From Carposina sasakii (taxonomy: Eukaryota > Arthropoda > Insecta > Lepidoptera > Carposinidae): a stretch of 64,000 bases of DNA. How positions within the stretch are numbered: position 1 is the stretch's first letter; every line of letters starts with the position of its first letter. The position numbers and the translations under genes were made by a program. Of this stretch, positions 34,769 through 47,900 are shown one piece after another. The DNA lies in contig CP053175.1 in NCBI GenBank assembly GCA_014607495.2, forward strand, positions 1,736,001-1,800,000. The letters are read 5' to 3'. The notes beneath the pieces were generated by a model. It was given only the letters and a program-made list of their open reading frames with translations, made no database searches and had not been told where the DNA came from.

Positions 34769-35450
34769 GAAATAGTAGTGTAGAAATAAGTAATCTACAT
34801 TCTGTATGTGATAGGTAATATCCAATATCCAGTAAAGCTTTGATTTCCTAGGGTAGTCAATAGCTGTAACATAATGGCAGTATGTATGAAAACACACTCT
34901 TTCTTTACTGCATTAAAAGTGAAATGTTTCTTCAATGCCAGTTATATGACAGCACCACTATTCTAGAAAACCATAGTTTCAGTGAGTGGTTTAGACAGTG
35001 ATTAAAAAACAGGGTAAACTAAAACATGTCTGTAATTCTTATTAGTCACTATAATACACTATGTACATTAAGAATAAATTTGTTTTTGTGATCTAAAGCA
35101 TTTTTCTCATGACAGTTCATATTCATATTTTTTTATATACTTAGTTCCAAAAAGCAGCTTTAAGTGCTACTCACATCTTTCCTACCAATGAGACTGCCTT
35201 TCCATCAGACATGCTATGCTACAGATTTGCTTATTGTGATATCATGGACCATTTAATTTGGTGAATATCACACAATCAAATCAATAACCATACCAGCATA
35301 GTATAGCAAATCTCCGATGGAAAAGCAGCCTTATGCTAGGAAATCATTGCATGTATTTGTAACTTGTTTACATTACAAATATGTAGTAAAAATAATTTAA
35401 AATATAACACCTTGTACTTATTTTATTATCCTTATTGTCTTCCTACAATT
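34769..35450. other. Convergent 3' region with small inverted-repeat element
   Basis: Shared 3' flank of the first zinc-finger gene and the ferredoxin gene. It holds AATAAA at 35073 and an inverted-repeat element at 35190-35332, whose ends read AGACTGCCTTTCCATC and, reversed, AAGGCTGCTTTTCCATC. The rest looks unique. Confidence 0.5.
35422..35427 (-). terminator. Poly(A) signal of ferredoxin gene
   Basis: AATAAA on the minus strand, 24 bases downstream of the ferredoxin TGA. Confidence 0.6.
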
Positions 35451-36651
<1,201 letters not shown>

Positions 36652-37443
36652 GATATTTTACCAAGGATAATATGAAGAAAACCTAATGAAAGAAAGAATG
36701 TAGTTACATATTATTTCTTTCTGTGTGTTTTGTTTACCTTTTTAAGTTTTTTTCTAAATCACTTTGTTTGAACCCTTTTTTAATATTTTGGCATTTAATT
36801 TTGTGATTTTGTAAAATATGGCAACATTTAAAATAAAAACCCAAAACGTCTTCCTCTTTCGTTCATTTATCTTTTTTTGTCAAATGTCAAAATTGTGAAA
36901 ATGGTTTGAAGAATTTTTAGCCATTTTCATAATGATTTTACGATAAAGTATATTGATTTTTAACACAAAGAGGGAAGTACGGTATCAAACCGTAGGTAGA
37001 GTATAGTATAAACTAGATTAATTAGTCATATACAGCTGAAATCGGCCAGAATAACTTAATTTATGGGTTAGGAATTAGTTTTAGTGTTTTTCTGATAAGT
37101 TGGTAAGTTTTATGACATCTATGATGATATGACGTGTTTAGTTTAATTAAATTCCTTATTCAGCATTTACCTCTGCCTCTGATATGGATATCGTAATTAT
37201 CAAACTTAGCGTGCACCCTACATTCTTATAAGTTGTAACCACAAAAGTTGATTGAAGTGTTTTTCTTACGCCTTTAGCGCCTTAATTACTGGATCCGATC
37301 TTTTAGTTTATTACAGGTTCATGAACTTCTCTACTCTCTGTACCATTTTTAGTACCAGGCATCACTCCATCTATTTAGTTAAAGTAACAGAAAAACATTT
37401 TTAACATTTGTTATTTCTCCAATTTCAGAATAGGTAATTTAAA
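36652..37443. promoter_or_regulatory. Head-to-head promoter region and 5' leader of large zinc-finger gene
   Basis: The ferredoxin start (36651, minus) and the large zinc-finger start (37444, plus) are 792 bases apart and diverge. A GTAAGT donor at 37103 and a TTTCAG acceptor ending at 37428 suggest that the zinc-finger gene has a non-coding first exon near 36960-37102. The true divergent interval may then be only about 300 bases. No TATA box stands out and no repeat was seen. Confidence 0.5.
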
Positions 37444-40400
37444 ATGTCTACAAAAAGTGTTATAAAGATTGAGCATGAAGATAGAAAAGATCCAACACTA
37501 TTTCTTCCAGAAGAAGATATGTGTTATGAAATAAAGAAGAAGAAAAAAAAGAAAAAACGGAAACAGGAAGACCCATTTAAGGATCTAGAAGAGAAATCAA
37601 TAGTAGTCGAGACTGCTTTAACGGATGCGGATACCACAGGGTTTTTGGACCCAGAGGTTTCTATAAAGGTTGAGAATATTGAGGTAGAGTTGGATTTTAA
37701 TGATGTAAGTATTTTGGTTTAGGCTTATGACTAAAATTGAGCAGAGAGAAGTTAAAGTAAAACATTTATTTTAGATTCCGATGCAGATCTTTATTTAAAT
37801 TTGAGTCCTTTGATAACCATAGTAGTGGAATAGAAAACATAAAAATAAATAATGCAAACTTGAATAAGTATCTGCCAATTTTAATAATGATAATGGATGA
37901 ACCATTTCTAATAATATCAATTCATAATGATCTGGTTCATAATATTTCCATTAGTTATTCTTTTACCAAACCTTTAGAGTTTAGATGCTTAGTAGATAAC
38001 TTAAGTAGTTTAGTATAATAAACAACAGAAAACAAATAATAATAAAGTAGTATTTTTTAGACAAGGTAAAAGGTTTAAAATAAATAAATAATAATTTTTA
38101 GAACATGTTTTAATAATATAAAATAGATTGTGCAGTTACTATAGGTATATCTATAGTAATTGCACAATGCATACACCATATAGTTTTAAAGTATTTGTCA
38201 CATCATTTTTTTTATTACCTAAAGAGTATTAAAATGTTCCCTGCTAGCTGATTTTCTTATATACTGGCATCAGTTCAATGCCTAGTGCCAGTTAATTAAT
38301 AAGTAGGTACAAGTAAATGGAAGTTATCAAATATTGTTTTTTTTATACATACATATAATCATGCCTCTATCCCTTACGGGGTAGGCAGAGCAACCAAGGG
38401 TCGATAGAACCACATGGCGCCACTTCTGAATAATTTTGAGGGTATAGTTGAGATGTACAAGTTCGGTTAGTAGTGACAGGTGAAAGCCCATCGCCTACAA
38501 AACACCAAGACCCTCTTGTCCCTCTACTGACTTGTATAGTATGCCTGGGAAGAGAAGCAGCTGTAGTATTATACACTTTTTTTTTATTCGCAGAGCAGCA
38601 TAGAAGTAATGTAAATGTATTTATTATGTTATCTAAAATCTATTATTATTATCTATTATTTTATCTAAAATATTAAATTAACTAATGGGATATTTTGTTT
38701 GGAAAAGAGAATATACAGATATAGATTTAAATATGTGCCTTAACTAATTGCAGAACAAATTTTTGGTTTTTCAAGGTTTTTGACTATTTAAGCTACTTAT
38801 GTGTGTGTATCTACATGCCATGCCTTTATCTCTCTTGTAATTCCCGAAATTTTATTAAATAAATAAATAATACTGTTATGTTTGTTAGCGATCACATAAA
38901 CAGACAATAACACATTTTTTAAAATAATGTGCTTTTATTTTCAGTTTGCCAATCATACTGGACTGATGCTGGAGGGCCCACAGAGTGAAGACAGTCAGGA
39001 ACCTGAAGTTAAAATCCAACAAAGTCAACAGGAAGCAGTGCTGCTAACCTTCGAAAGTATAATAAATGATAAAACTGTAATTGGTTACAATGATCCCTCA
39101 CAATCTACTCCAGCTAAAGTTTACACTTGTAAAGTGTGTCATCTGATATTTAAGTCTTTGAAAACACTAAAAATGCACCAGAGAAGAAAGCACAAATCGT
39201 TTCGGAAGACGTTTAAACATATATGTGATTTTTGCGGCATGTCATATGAGCAGAAGAATAGTTTGAATGTTCATATTAGAAGAAAACATGGTCCTGAAGC
39301 CTCCGAAGATGATATGAAGGAACGAATATGCGAAATATGTTCTCTAGTCTTTAAAGGTACTGCAAGGTTAAGGATGCACATGCGCAGAAAGCATGGCGCT
39401 TTCGAAGAAGCATTTAAACATGTTTGTGAAGATTGTGGTTTAACGTACGACAAATATAGAAGTCTAATGGTTCACATTAAACGCAAACACTCGGGAATAA
39501 CCAATCCAGTAGGCAACGAATGGTATAACTGTCCATTTTGTCCGAAAATATTCTCGCGGCGGGAAACTTACGTGCGACATATTCAAAGGAAGCATAAGAT
39601 TGATGAAGAGGATAACAATGACGAAGATGCTGTAGAGCATAAACGTAACGAGGTCGGGGAAATAATGTGCAAAGAATGCCCTCTAGTGTTCTCTTCGGTA
39701 AATTATTTGAAATTACACATGAGAAGAAAGCATAACGCGTACCATGATAAGTTCAGACTCAAGTGTAGGATCTGCAACTTGTCGTATGACAAAATAGAGA
39801 GTTTGAAAAGGCATGTTCGTCGGAAACACGATAATCAGTCTCACTGTGACGTGTGTAACAAGCAGTTTGAGAGCAACGAGCAGTATTTGAATCATTCCCA
39901 TGTAAAACCGATTTTGGAATGCTCAATTTGTGGACTAATATTCGCCTCTCAGGGGGGTTTGGCGAAGCATTTGAGGTGTACGCATAAAATTGATACTCCC
40001 AAAACGGTATTTTGCTCAATCTGCAACGAAGGTTTTAATGACAAACGGCATTTAAAACCGCATTACCTAAAGGTGCATTTGAAAGTATCTTACACTTGCA
40101 ACTTCTGTAGCAAAGTTTTCAAAGCCAAGGGAAGTTATCGACGACACATTTTGTTTAAACACCCTAAAGGGTTTGAAGCTCAAAATCAGCAATGCGACAG
40201 TTGCAACGAATCGTTTCCCGACGAATTTGAGCTTTGTCGCCATGTCAATATGGCTCATCGTAAAACCTCGGGCGAACACGATTCAGGGGGATTGGTGCCC
40301 AAAACGGAAGACGCAGTACAAATTAAGAAGGAAAAGGAATACTTCCAGTGTACTAAATGTTCCGGAACATTTATCTCTTGGGAAGAATTAAGATTGCACT

Positions 40401-40948
40401 ATGAACAAAACCATCAAGTTGTGAACGAAACACAGTGTCAAATATGCGGGCAATTGATTGCCGAAAACGAATTGCAGAAACATATCAAAAGTGCCCACAA
40501 AGAGATGTTGCAATGCAAGTTCTGTGATTTTAAAACTACAGAACGAGTTAGTATGACGCAGCATATGTTGCGGCATAAGAACGCGAAAACCCTCAACTGC
40601 GGTCACGCTGGGTGCAAGTACAAAACATTTTACGAAACTGCTATGGAGAGGCATGTACTAAGGCACAAAAGTGAGGTCAAGCTTCAGTGCTCACAGTGTC
40701 CATTCCAAAGTATGAACAAGTACTTATTGCGTTATCACGAAGAAGCTCATGCTACTGGCAAGAAAAGATATACCTGTAACGAATGTAATTATGCCACAAC
40801 ATTGCCAGCAAATCTAGTTCAACATAGGTACAAGCATTCTAAGGTAAAACGGTTTAAATGTGAGGTGTGTCCGTTTGAGACCAAGTACAATACTTCTTTA
40901 AGATTTCATGTTAAGAAGAAGCACTGTGATCTCCCAAGTTTATGTTGA
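37444..40948 (+). CDS. Large C2H2 zinc-finger protein, about 19 fingers (754 aa)
   Basis: Coding exons are 37444-37704 and 38945-40948, joined in phase 0 (GTAAGT donor, TTTTCAG acceptor), giving 754 residues. The start follows TTTAAA directly and is the first ATG after a putative leader intron. The N-terminal 120 residues hold a lysine run with NLS character (around residues 32-42) and several sumoylation-like psi-K-x-E motifs (IKIE, IKVE; later IKKE). About 19 C2H2 units follow from about residue 145 to the end; one near the middle (SHCDVC...HSH) is degenerate. Fingers 1-2, 3-4 and 6-7 look like repeats of one two-finger module. AATAAA lies at 40976-40981, 28 bases past the stop. The protein is probably a chromatin or transcription factor; the orthologue and targets were not recognised. 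Confidence 0.92.
37705..38944. other. Intron of large zinc-finger gene with LINE-associated fragment
   Basis: Single coding intron of 1,240 bases. Around 38344-38580 it holds a lepidopteran interspersed repeat with CCTTACGGGGTAGGCAGAG, usually seen near LINE 3' ends. The remainder is AT-rich with nothing recognisable. Confidence 0.5.
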
Positions 40949-41914
40949 ATTAAATTCTGTTTTTTTTAAATATTAAATAAATGTATCAGTGTTACATGTT
41001 TCACTTTTTTTTAGTTCATCTGCTGGGCTTGGGGAAACTCTGGGAAATACAGATTTTTAACCAACTTAAAAAAAAGAGGTGTAATAATAATATATTAATG
41101 ATAATAATTTTTTTTATTTCAACGTATACACAATATCTAGTTATTAATGTTATTATTACACATATTATCAATTCGTTGGTATGTTTATGTAGTAAGTACC
41201 TACCTTATTTACCTGCATACTTATTTAAGCCTAATTTACCATATTGGGAAGTACAGTACATAGAGCTTTGGTTTTACTTTGTTCACACGTGCACCAGCAC
41301 TTCGCAATGTGTGAGCAATCAAGACCATGATAACAAACAATCCATCCATACCTTAGATGAAAACAAAATAGCAACACAACAATTTTGTTTTCATTTAAGA
41401 TCCATACTGTTTTAACTTGAATGCTAATTTGTCGTAGGTACTGAATACTGACCGACGACTCTCCTCTTGGTTGATCATTATTCTAAAGATAATGGCTGCA
41501 TGCACATAGTTTCCTTTGTTCCTATTCAAGATAAATATAAAGTTTAAAAAATCACAAACTTGTAAATGCTGTGAAAAAAATAATGCTATCTCTCTCTTCT
41601 ATTCTGAAATATTATAAGAGTAAAAGAGATGCTGCGATGTTAGGTCTCTGCTTGCTCAATATTTGTTTCATTGACATTGACAGTTCTGGCATCATAGGCG
41701 TCATAGGCGAAACGAAACAACTTCACTTTCTTGCCTTGCCTTGCTTTTCTGAGTTTTCTTTCTTTTCGGTTTGAATGTTTGAGGAGTGTGTTGAGAAATT
41801 CGTGAAAATTCAAACAGTTTCATTTGGAAACAATGTGCTTTGCCTAGTTTTTCAATAGCTACGAAAGCGGTTATTGTTGTTTCAACCAGAGAACAGTAAA
41901 GAACTATCGTCAAA
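40949..41914. other. Intergenic region between zinc-finger and F-box genes
   Basis: AT-rich and mostly featureless. The last 250 bases, just before the F-box start codon, should hold the promoter and 5' UTR. No repeat was recognised. Confidence 0.4.
40976..40981 (+). terminator. Poly(A) signal of large zinc-finger gene
   Basis: AATAAA 28 bases downstream of the TGA. Confidence 0.6.
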
Positions 41915-44900
41915 ATGGAATTAATGGATCTCCCAGTTGTAATGATCGAGAATATTTTCACATTTCTATCATACGATGAAGTGGCTAAAAACAGAATTGT
42001 AAGTAAAACAAACTTTAGTAGCAGTGAACTAATGATATTAGAATTCAAACTTAAGTGCGTGGAAAACCGTAGTTACCTTGTGTATGTGAATTCATGTTAT
42101 TTAACTTGCGTAGTAAAATACATAAGTACCTACCTTCTACAAAGTTCCAGAGTAGAATCATTGTTGTTATTTGTTATTACATCATTCAGTAAGTGAGACA
42201 TAATGAAAACTAACATAAAATGGTATTTTTTGTAAGGTCAATGACCTTTGTTATGATTTTGTTTTGTGTATATGTACTTTTACTGCTTTGATAAAAAAGT
42301 TAGTTTAACAAATATTCATGTTAAAAACATATCATAATATTCATGTATAGGTGCATATAATTTAAATGGATTTAAAAAGTATAAATATACATGTTGGTAC
42401 ATTTAAGGTGATTAAAAATAATGCCGGACCTTCACTTTGCTTTAAAATTACCATTAGACTTACTCTGACCATACTACAATTACAAGCAGTTTTTAGTATA
42501 CACTGGACATTATTTATTCATATTAAATAAACATATTCTATAGTTATGGTGTACGGAAATAACTAAATAAATTACACCACATCCATGGTGCAACATATAC
42601 CCATGGGTATTTTAAAATTTAATTACCAAGTATCTACACAACTGTTATTCGGAGTAGCAGAGACAGGTTTTTCTTCATGGTCTATATTGTATTTTACAAT
42701 AAGTCCAAAGTACATTGAAAATAAATTAATCACATATAAGTTCTTATACATTAAAAGCTTTTCACTATAATTTATTTATAGTTAAAAGCTTATATATATT
42801 CTCTCTCTCTCTCTCTGTGTGTATGTGTATGTGTGTCTGTCTATACCATTTTAGTTATTGCACCAATTTTTTATGTGTAACCTACTCATATTAATTTAGG
42901 CTACCTACTGAATATTATTCTCGTCCAAAGACAACTCGGTGCCATGGTATTTTTGCAAATAAGTTTTTTTAATAATCAATGTATCTTTCAGGTATCAAAG
43001 ACATTTAATGATATATGCATGCGGAATGCTTAACCGAGGGTTCCTGATGATTGAGAGGCGCCACAGTGCTGCTCTTAAGAGTGTGAAGATGCAGCTACCT
43101 AGAAGGGAATCTGAGAGAAGGTAATAGGAGATTATAAGGGCCACCATTTTCGGGGCGCTAGTTGTCACCACTGTAGCATGCGATAAAACTTTAAACATAG
43201 CTGTCAAAGTTTGTTTAGTTGCAAACACATGAAACATTAAAATGAGTATTTATTTGCTGGAAACATGGCACAATAAAGTTATTGTAACATTATTAGATCA
43301 GACATGTTTTGCCATAAAACGTAGCATGATAATTTTTAATGCCTCAAAAGACAACTAAGCATACTGTTAACTAAATAAAAGAAACCTCTCGCTACATCAG
43401 CACTTCTGGTGGCGAATTCACTTGCTGCCGCCATTGATGCATGTTGTTTTTTGTGGTAATAATTTTAAACGTGTGGCCTTTTTTGCCACAAATCACAAAG
43501 TAGGTTTGAGATATTATGTTGAAAAAAAATGTTTTTTTTTTTTCCAGCAAACCAACCTGAAATTAACATAAGAAGATGTGCACACAAACAGACCATATAT
43601 TATATTATGTTGAAAAAAAAAAGTTTTTTTTTTCTAAAAATTTGTTCTTATCCTGGCAACTCTATTTTGTATTTATGAGGTAACTTACTATACATACTGT
43701 GAGGTACTTCATGTCATATATAAATCATCTACCTGCCTTTATTTGACGGCCGACTGGTCTAGTAGGCAGTGACCCTGCCTGCGACGTCATAGGTCCTGGG
43801 TTCGAATCCCGGTAGGTGGGAACATTGATATGATGAATATCAATGTTTGTTTCCGAGTCATGGATGTTTCTATACTTATCTATGTATTTATATACCGTTG
43901 CTTAGTATCCACAGCACAAGACCTTAGGTATCTTACTGTGGGACTAGGTTAATGTGTTGTGTAGTGTGTGAATATTTATTTTATTCTATTTATCCTATTA
44001 TAATTTGGGAAGCTAATGGTTTCTTTTAAAAAGCTTTTGTTTGTATGTCTGCCAGACCCTTCTTAGCAAGCTTTGACTTATAGACACTGATGTGTTCTCA
44101 AAAATGTAGCCAGAAACAACCAGTAGGTTCTCTAAGGAGAATTTTTAGCACAGTGGGGTCAGATGTCAAATATCAGTGACAAGTGGCTAGCTCATCGCCT
44201 ATGATGTAATATATACAGGGTGTAAAAAGACAACAATGTTTTTTTAATACCTCATATTCTTTGTAAGGTTAGGATCATTTTCTTCTATGGAACCAACCTT
44301 GGGAAACGACAAAAAAATTATGAAAGATACTGTAATTTTATTGCAAGCAATGTATTTGTTTGATGCTCAATGTACAAATGTACCTACAAAATTAACATTA
44401 TAACATTTTGACATGGTATCTTTGAAAATATTTTTGTTAATCGATTTCAGATGGATTTATGTTAAAAAAATGATAATATTAATGTAACTCTTTGGACCTC
44501 AATATCTTGGAAACCCGTGGTTTCCCAGGGGTGCTTCCATAGAAAAAAATATCGTGGTATTAAAAGAACAAAGTTGTCTTTTAACACCCAGTATGTATGT
44601 ATTTTCTAGTATATAGGTACCTATATTATTGATTTGTAATATTTTCAGATACCACCCTCTGGCAAGACATTGCGACATCTTGCAGTCCATAGAGACTAGG
44701 ATATCTATGCTCAATATGACTTATACCAAGTTCATAGACAACAGACTGTGCTGTTTCATCCCTGGAAGGGTAAGGGTTTTACATACTATATACCTTTCTA
44801 TAGGTTTAAAAGGTATTTTCAAAATTAGTAATTTTTTTGACATGAGACTAAGTTGGTAAAAGAAACAACTTTACTATGGAACCAACTCTGAAGTAGTGAA

Positions 44901-47900
44901 AAAGAACAGCAGATTTTTTTTCTCAGTAACTATTACACCTATAAACTTGAAATTTGCCAGGTAGGTTCCTTATAGCATAGAGGAATAAGATGTAGACATA
45001 GAGTGCTAATGTCATACTAACAGTTTCGATGCACCATTAGACTTTTCGGTGCCACACAATTCCAGTCCTTGACACTTAGATTGAATTACTATATGTTACA
45101 ATACATGTAGTACATTACTATACATTACACTAATAGAATCTATGTGTCAAGGACTGGAATTGTGAGGCACCGAAAAGTCTAATGGTTCGAAACTGTTAGT
45201 ATGACATTAGCACTCTATGAAATCTTATTCCTCTATGCTTATAGGGTACAAAGCAGTGACGTGTTTATAGGTAGACGCGGGGTTTCATAGTGAAATCTTT
45301 ATAAAAAGTGGCACCAGTAAATCTATGTAAACGTAATAACTGCATTAGATTAGATTATATTTTTAAATTTGAATCTTATGTAGTTACCATAAGACTCGAC
45401 TTTGCTTGTATCAATTTGTGACAATAGATGCCCAGCCATACAATTGAGCAGCTATTTGTCGTGTCATTTTTTGAGCGCTGTCACTGAATCTAGTTATAAT
45501 TCATCTAAGGTGCAAAGATAGGATTTTCCGAAACTCCACCCCCAAGGGGTTAAAACGGGGGTTGGAATTTTGCATGATGGTTAGGTATTCCACTGGATAA
45601 AGATACAATTTGTACTTTTTCAAGAGCAGAAATTATTATCTTACGCACTGTTAGAACTTCGCTGACGATGTCTTCCCACAACTAATACCCCAAAAAAACG
45701 TTTTAAAATACCATTTCCCTATAATATCAGGTGATAGATGAAATAAAGCGCGTCCTCCAAATAGTGGAGTCGACGAAAACGCCGCCGCGTGCGCACGAAG
45801 TACTACAGGAGCTGCGAGATATCTCCAGTATGGCGATAGAACATTTCGACGATAAGATATCGCCGGCGTTTAGGAAGAAACTGCAGGACGGACATTCGCC
45901 GCAGCCTAGGCCGCAGCATGGTATGTATGGTTGTTAACTCTAAGGCCGCACTACGGCAAAACCGCCGCGGTTTTTAACTACCTGACTTTGTGACTAAAAG
46001 AAACCAATGGAAGCGGCGGCACTGACGGTTTTTATTCCGCGACTGATTTTAAAACCGCGTCTTGTTACATGGCTAGCGGGTTAAATTAAAACCGTGCCAA
46101 AATTTGAGGTCCATAGAACTTATATTCGCGGTTTTTAACCGTAGTGTGTACGTATCGAGCGGTTTTGCGGTTACGCGGTTAACCGCTTGCGGGAAAAAAC
46201 CGCAGTGCCACAATACATGCCAAATTTCATTAAATTCCGGTTTGTCCTGTTCTCATGAGGATTTCGAAAACTTTTCTCTTACACCTCCTAAGAGACATTC
46301 ATACTTACCAAATTTGATCTTTTTGCGTCAAGCGGTATTTTTAAAATTCTGTTTGTTCTAGTCCAGTGGGCGTTTTATGACACCCTTGTCGCCAACCTAT
46401 CTATGTTCATCAGGGTCCAAATGGGATTCTAATGGCGAAATAATCAAATCAATCCAGTAGTTTTTCAGCCAATTCGTTACAAACATACACACATTAAAAA
46501 ATACAAAATTAAATGTATTCTCTTTATAATATTAGTATAAATTACATGAATTTGTTTCATGTACAGCAGGCCTATTGGCTATCTTTTTTGACAGTTCTAG
46601 TGATCATCACTCAATTGAAACTCAACAACTGGAAGTGACATACTGCCTTATCTGAAGAAAATTTTGGCAACACACACATACATGTCACTTCCAGTTCAAT
46701 AAGTTTCAATGAGTGATCATGACTATGAACTGTCAAAAAAGATAGCCAATATGGGGGCAGATTTTAATGTTGCAAAATTGTCACTTAGCTCGTGCCTCGG
46801 AAAGCACGTAAAACCGTTGGTCCTGCGCCTGATCTCTCTCCGGTCGTGTCGGCTTTCCGTCCCATCGGACTGTGAGAGTAACGGAATAGAGAGTGCATCT
46901 GTGTTTGCGCACACACTTGTGCACTATAATATCTCCTGCGTACCTGGCCAATCTCCGTAGAGATTGGTCGCCTTGGTCCGAAATATGGTCGGAGATCATC
47001 ATCATCATCAAATTACATAAATATTACAGTAGTGCTAGCCCCGTTGGCAGTGCGTCAAGAGATGCTACACCTGAGTCGTCGCTCGATGCTGAACGCCAAA
47101 CTATCTCTTTACCTCGTCAATGAATACAAGAAGTTTCATAAGAAGGTATACTATATGTTTCACTATTAACCACAAATTATTATGAAACTCTAAAACAAAA
47201 ATTGGGTTTTAGAGTTTCATAATAATTAGTGGTTTACTAATTTCTATAATCCTGATGATGCCACGGTTGTTGGCGAAACATATGTAGATTATTTATCTAG
47301 TTTTTGATTTCGGAATAGTGCAATGTATTGTCTTGCATGCTAGGTGCTCGGGTCTGGTTTCTCGTGGCGATTGTAGTTAGTGCAAGTGCCTGTTTTCGCA
47401 GTTATGAGTTATCCGAGGGTCAGTGGAGGGTGTAGAGCGGTGGTGGGCGCACCCGGAATGTTTTGAACTTCCGAATTGGCCTAATACAATTTCATTTTTA
47501 CTATATGTTTTACAAAACATTAAAGTCAAGTGAATGCATAGCCACTTTGAAAGATAGGATAAGAAAAGGTGATCAGAAAGAAGTGTGGTATAAATGAAGT
47601 GACGAAGATTGAGAAGGGTATGTTGAGGTGGTTTGGGCATGTGGAGAGGATAGTGAAAGTCCGAAATTGCTTTCACCGATCAAATTGGTGAAATTCTAAA
47701 GAAAGGTCAGGTAACTAAACCGACGAGCCATGAATATCATGAAAGTAATACTTCATCGTAGCAAAAGGAGATTGATCTCTGCCTACCCCTCCGGGAAAGA
47801 ATGTATATGTATTTACTAGTTATTTGTTAATATCTATTGCGCATTATGTACTTTTCTTCCATTCATCCGCTATTATCCGTCATCTCGTTACTCACTCCCA

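Noticed and set aside
39271..40654. Minus-strand and other-frame open frames within the large zinc-finger exon
   Set aside because: They are antisense or out-of-frame shadows of a strong C2H2 coding frame and have no domain of their own.
40981..41415. 144-codon open frame after the large zinc-finger gene
   Set aside because: AT-driven open frame after the poly(A) signal with no domain; low-complexity hydrophobic residues.
46893..47123. Alternative frame for F-box exon 5 (SASPVGSASRD...) ending in TGA
   Set aside because: It would end the protein early; the phase-1 frame passes through to a donor and keeps the coiled coil. Noted as the main uncertainty of that exon.
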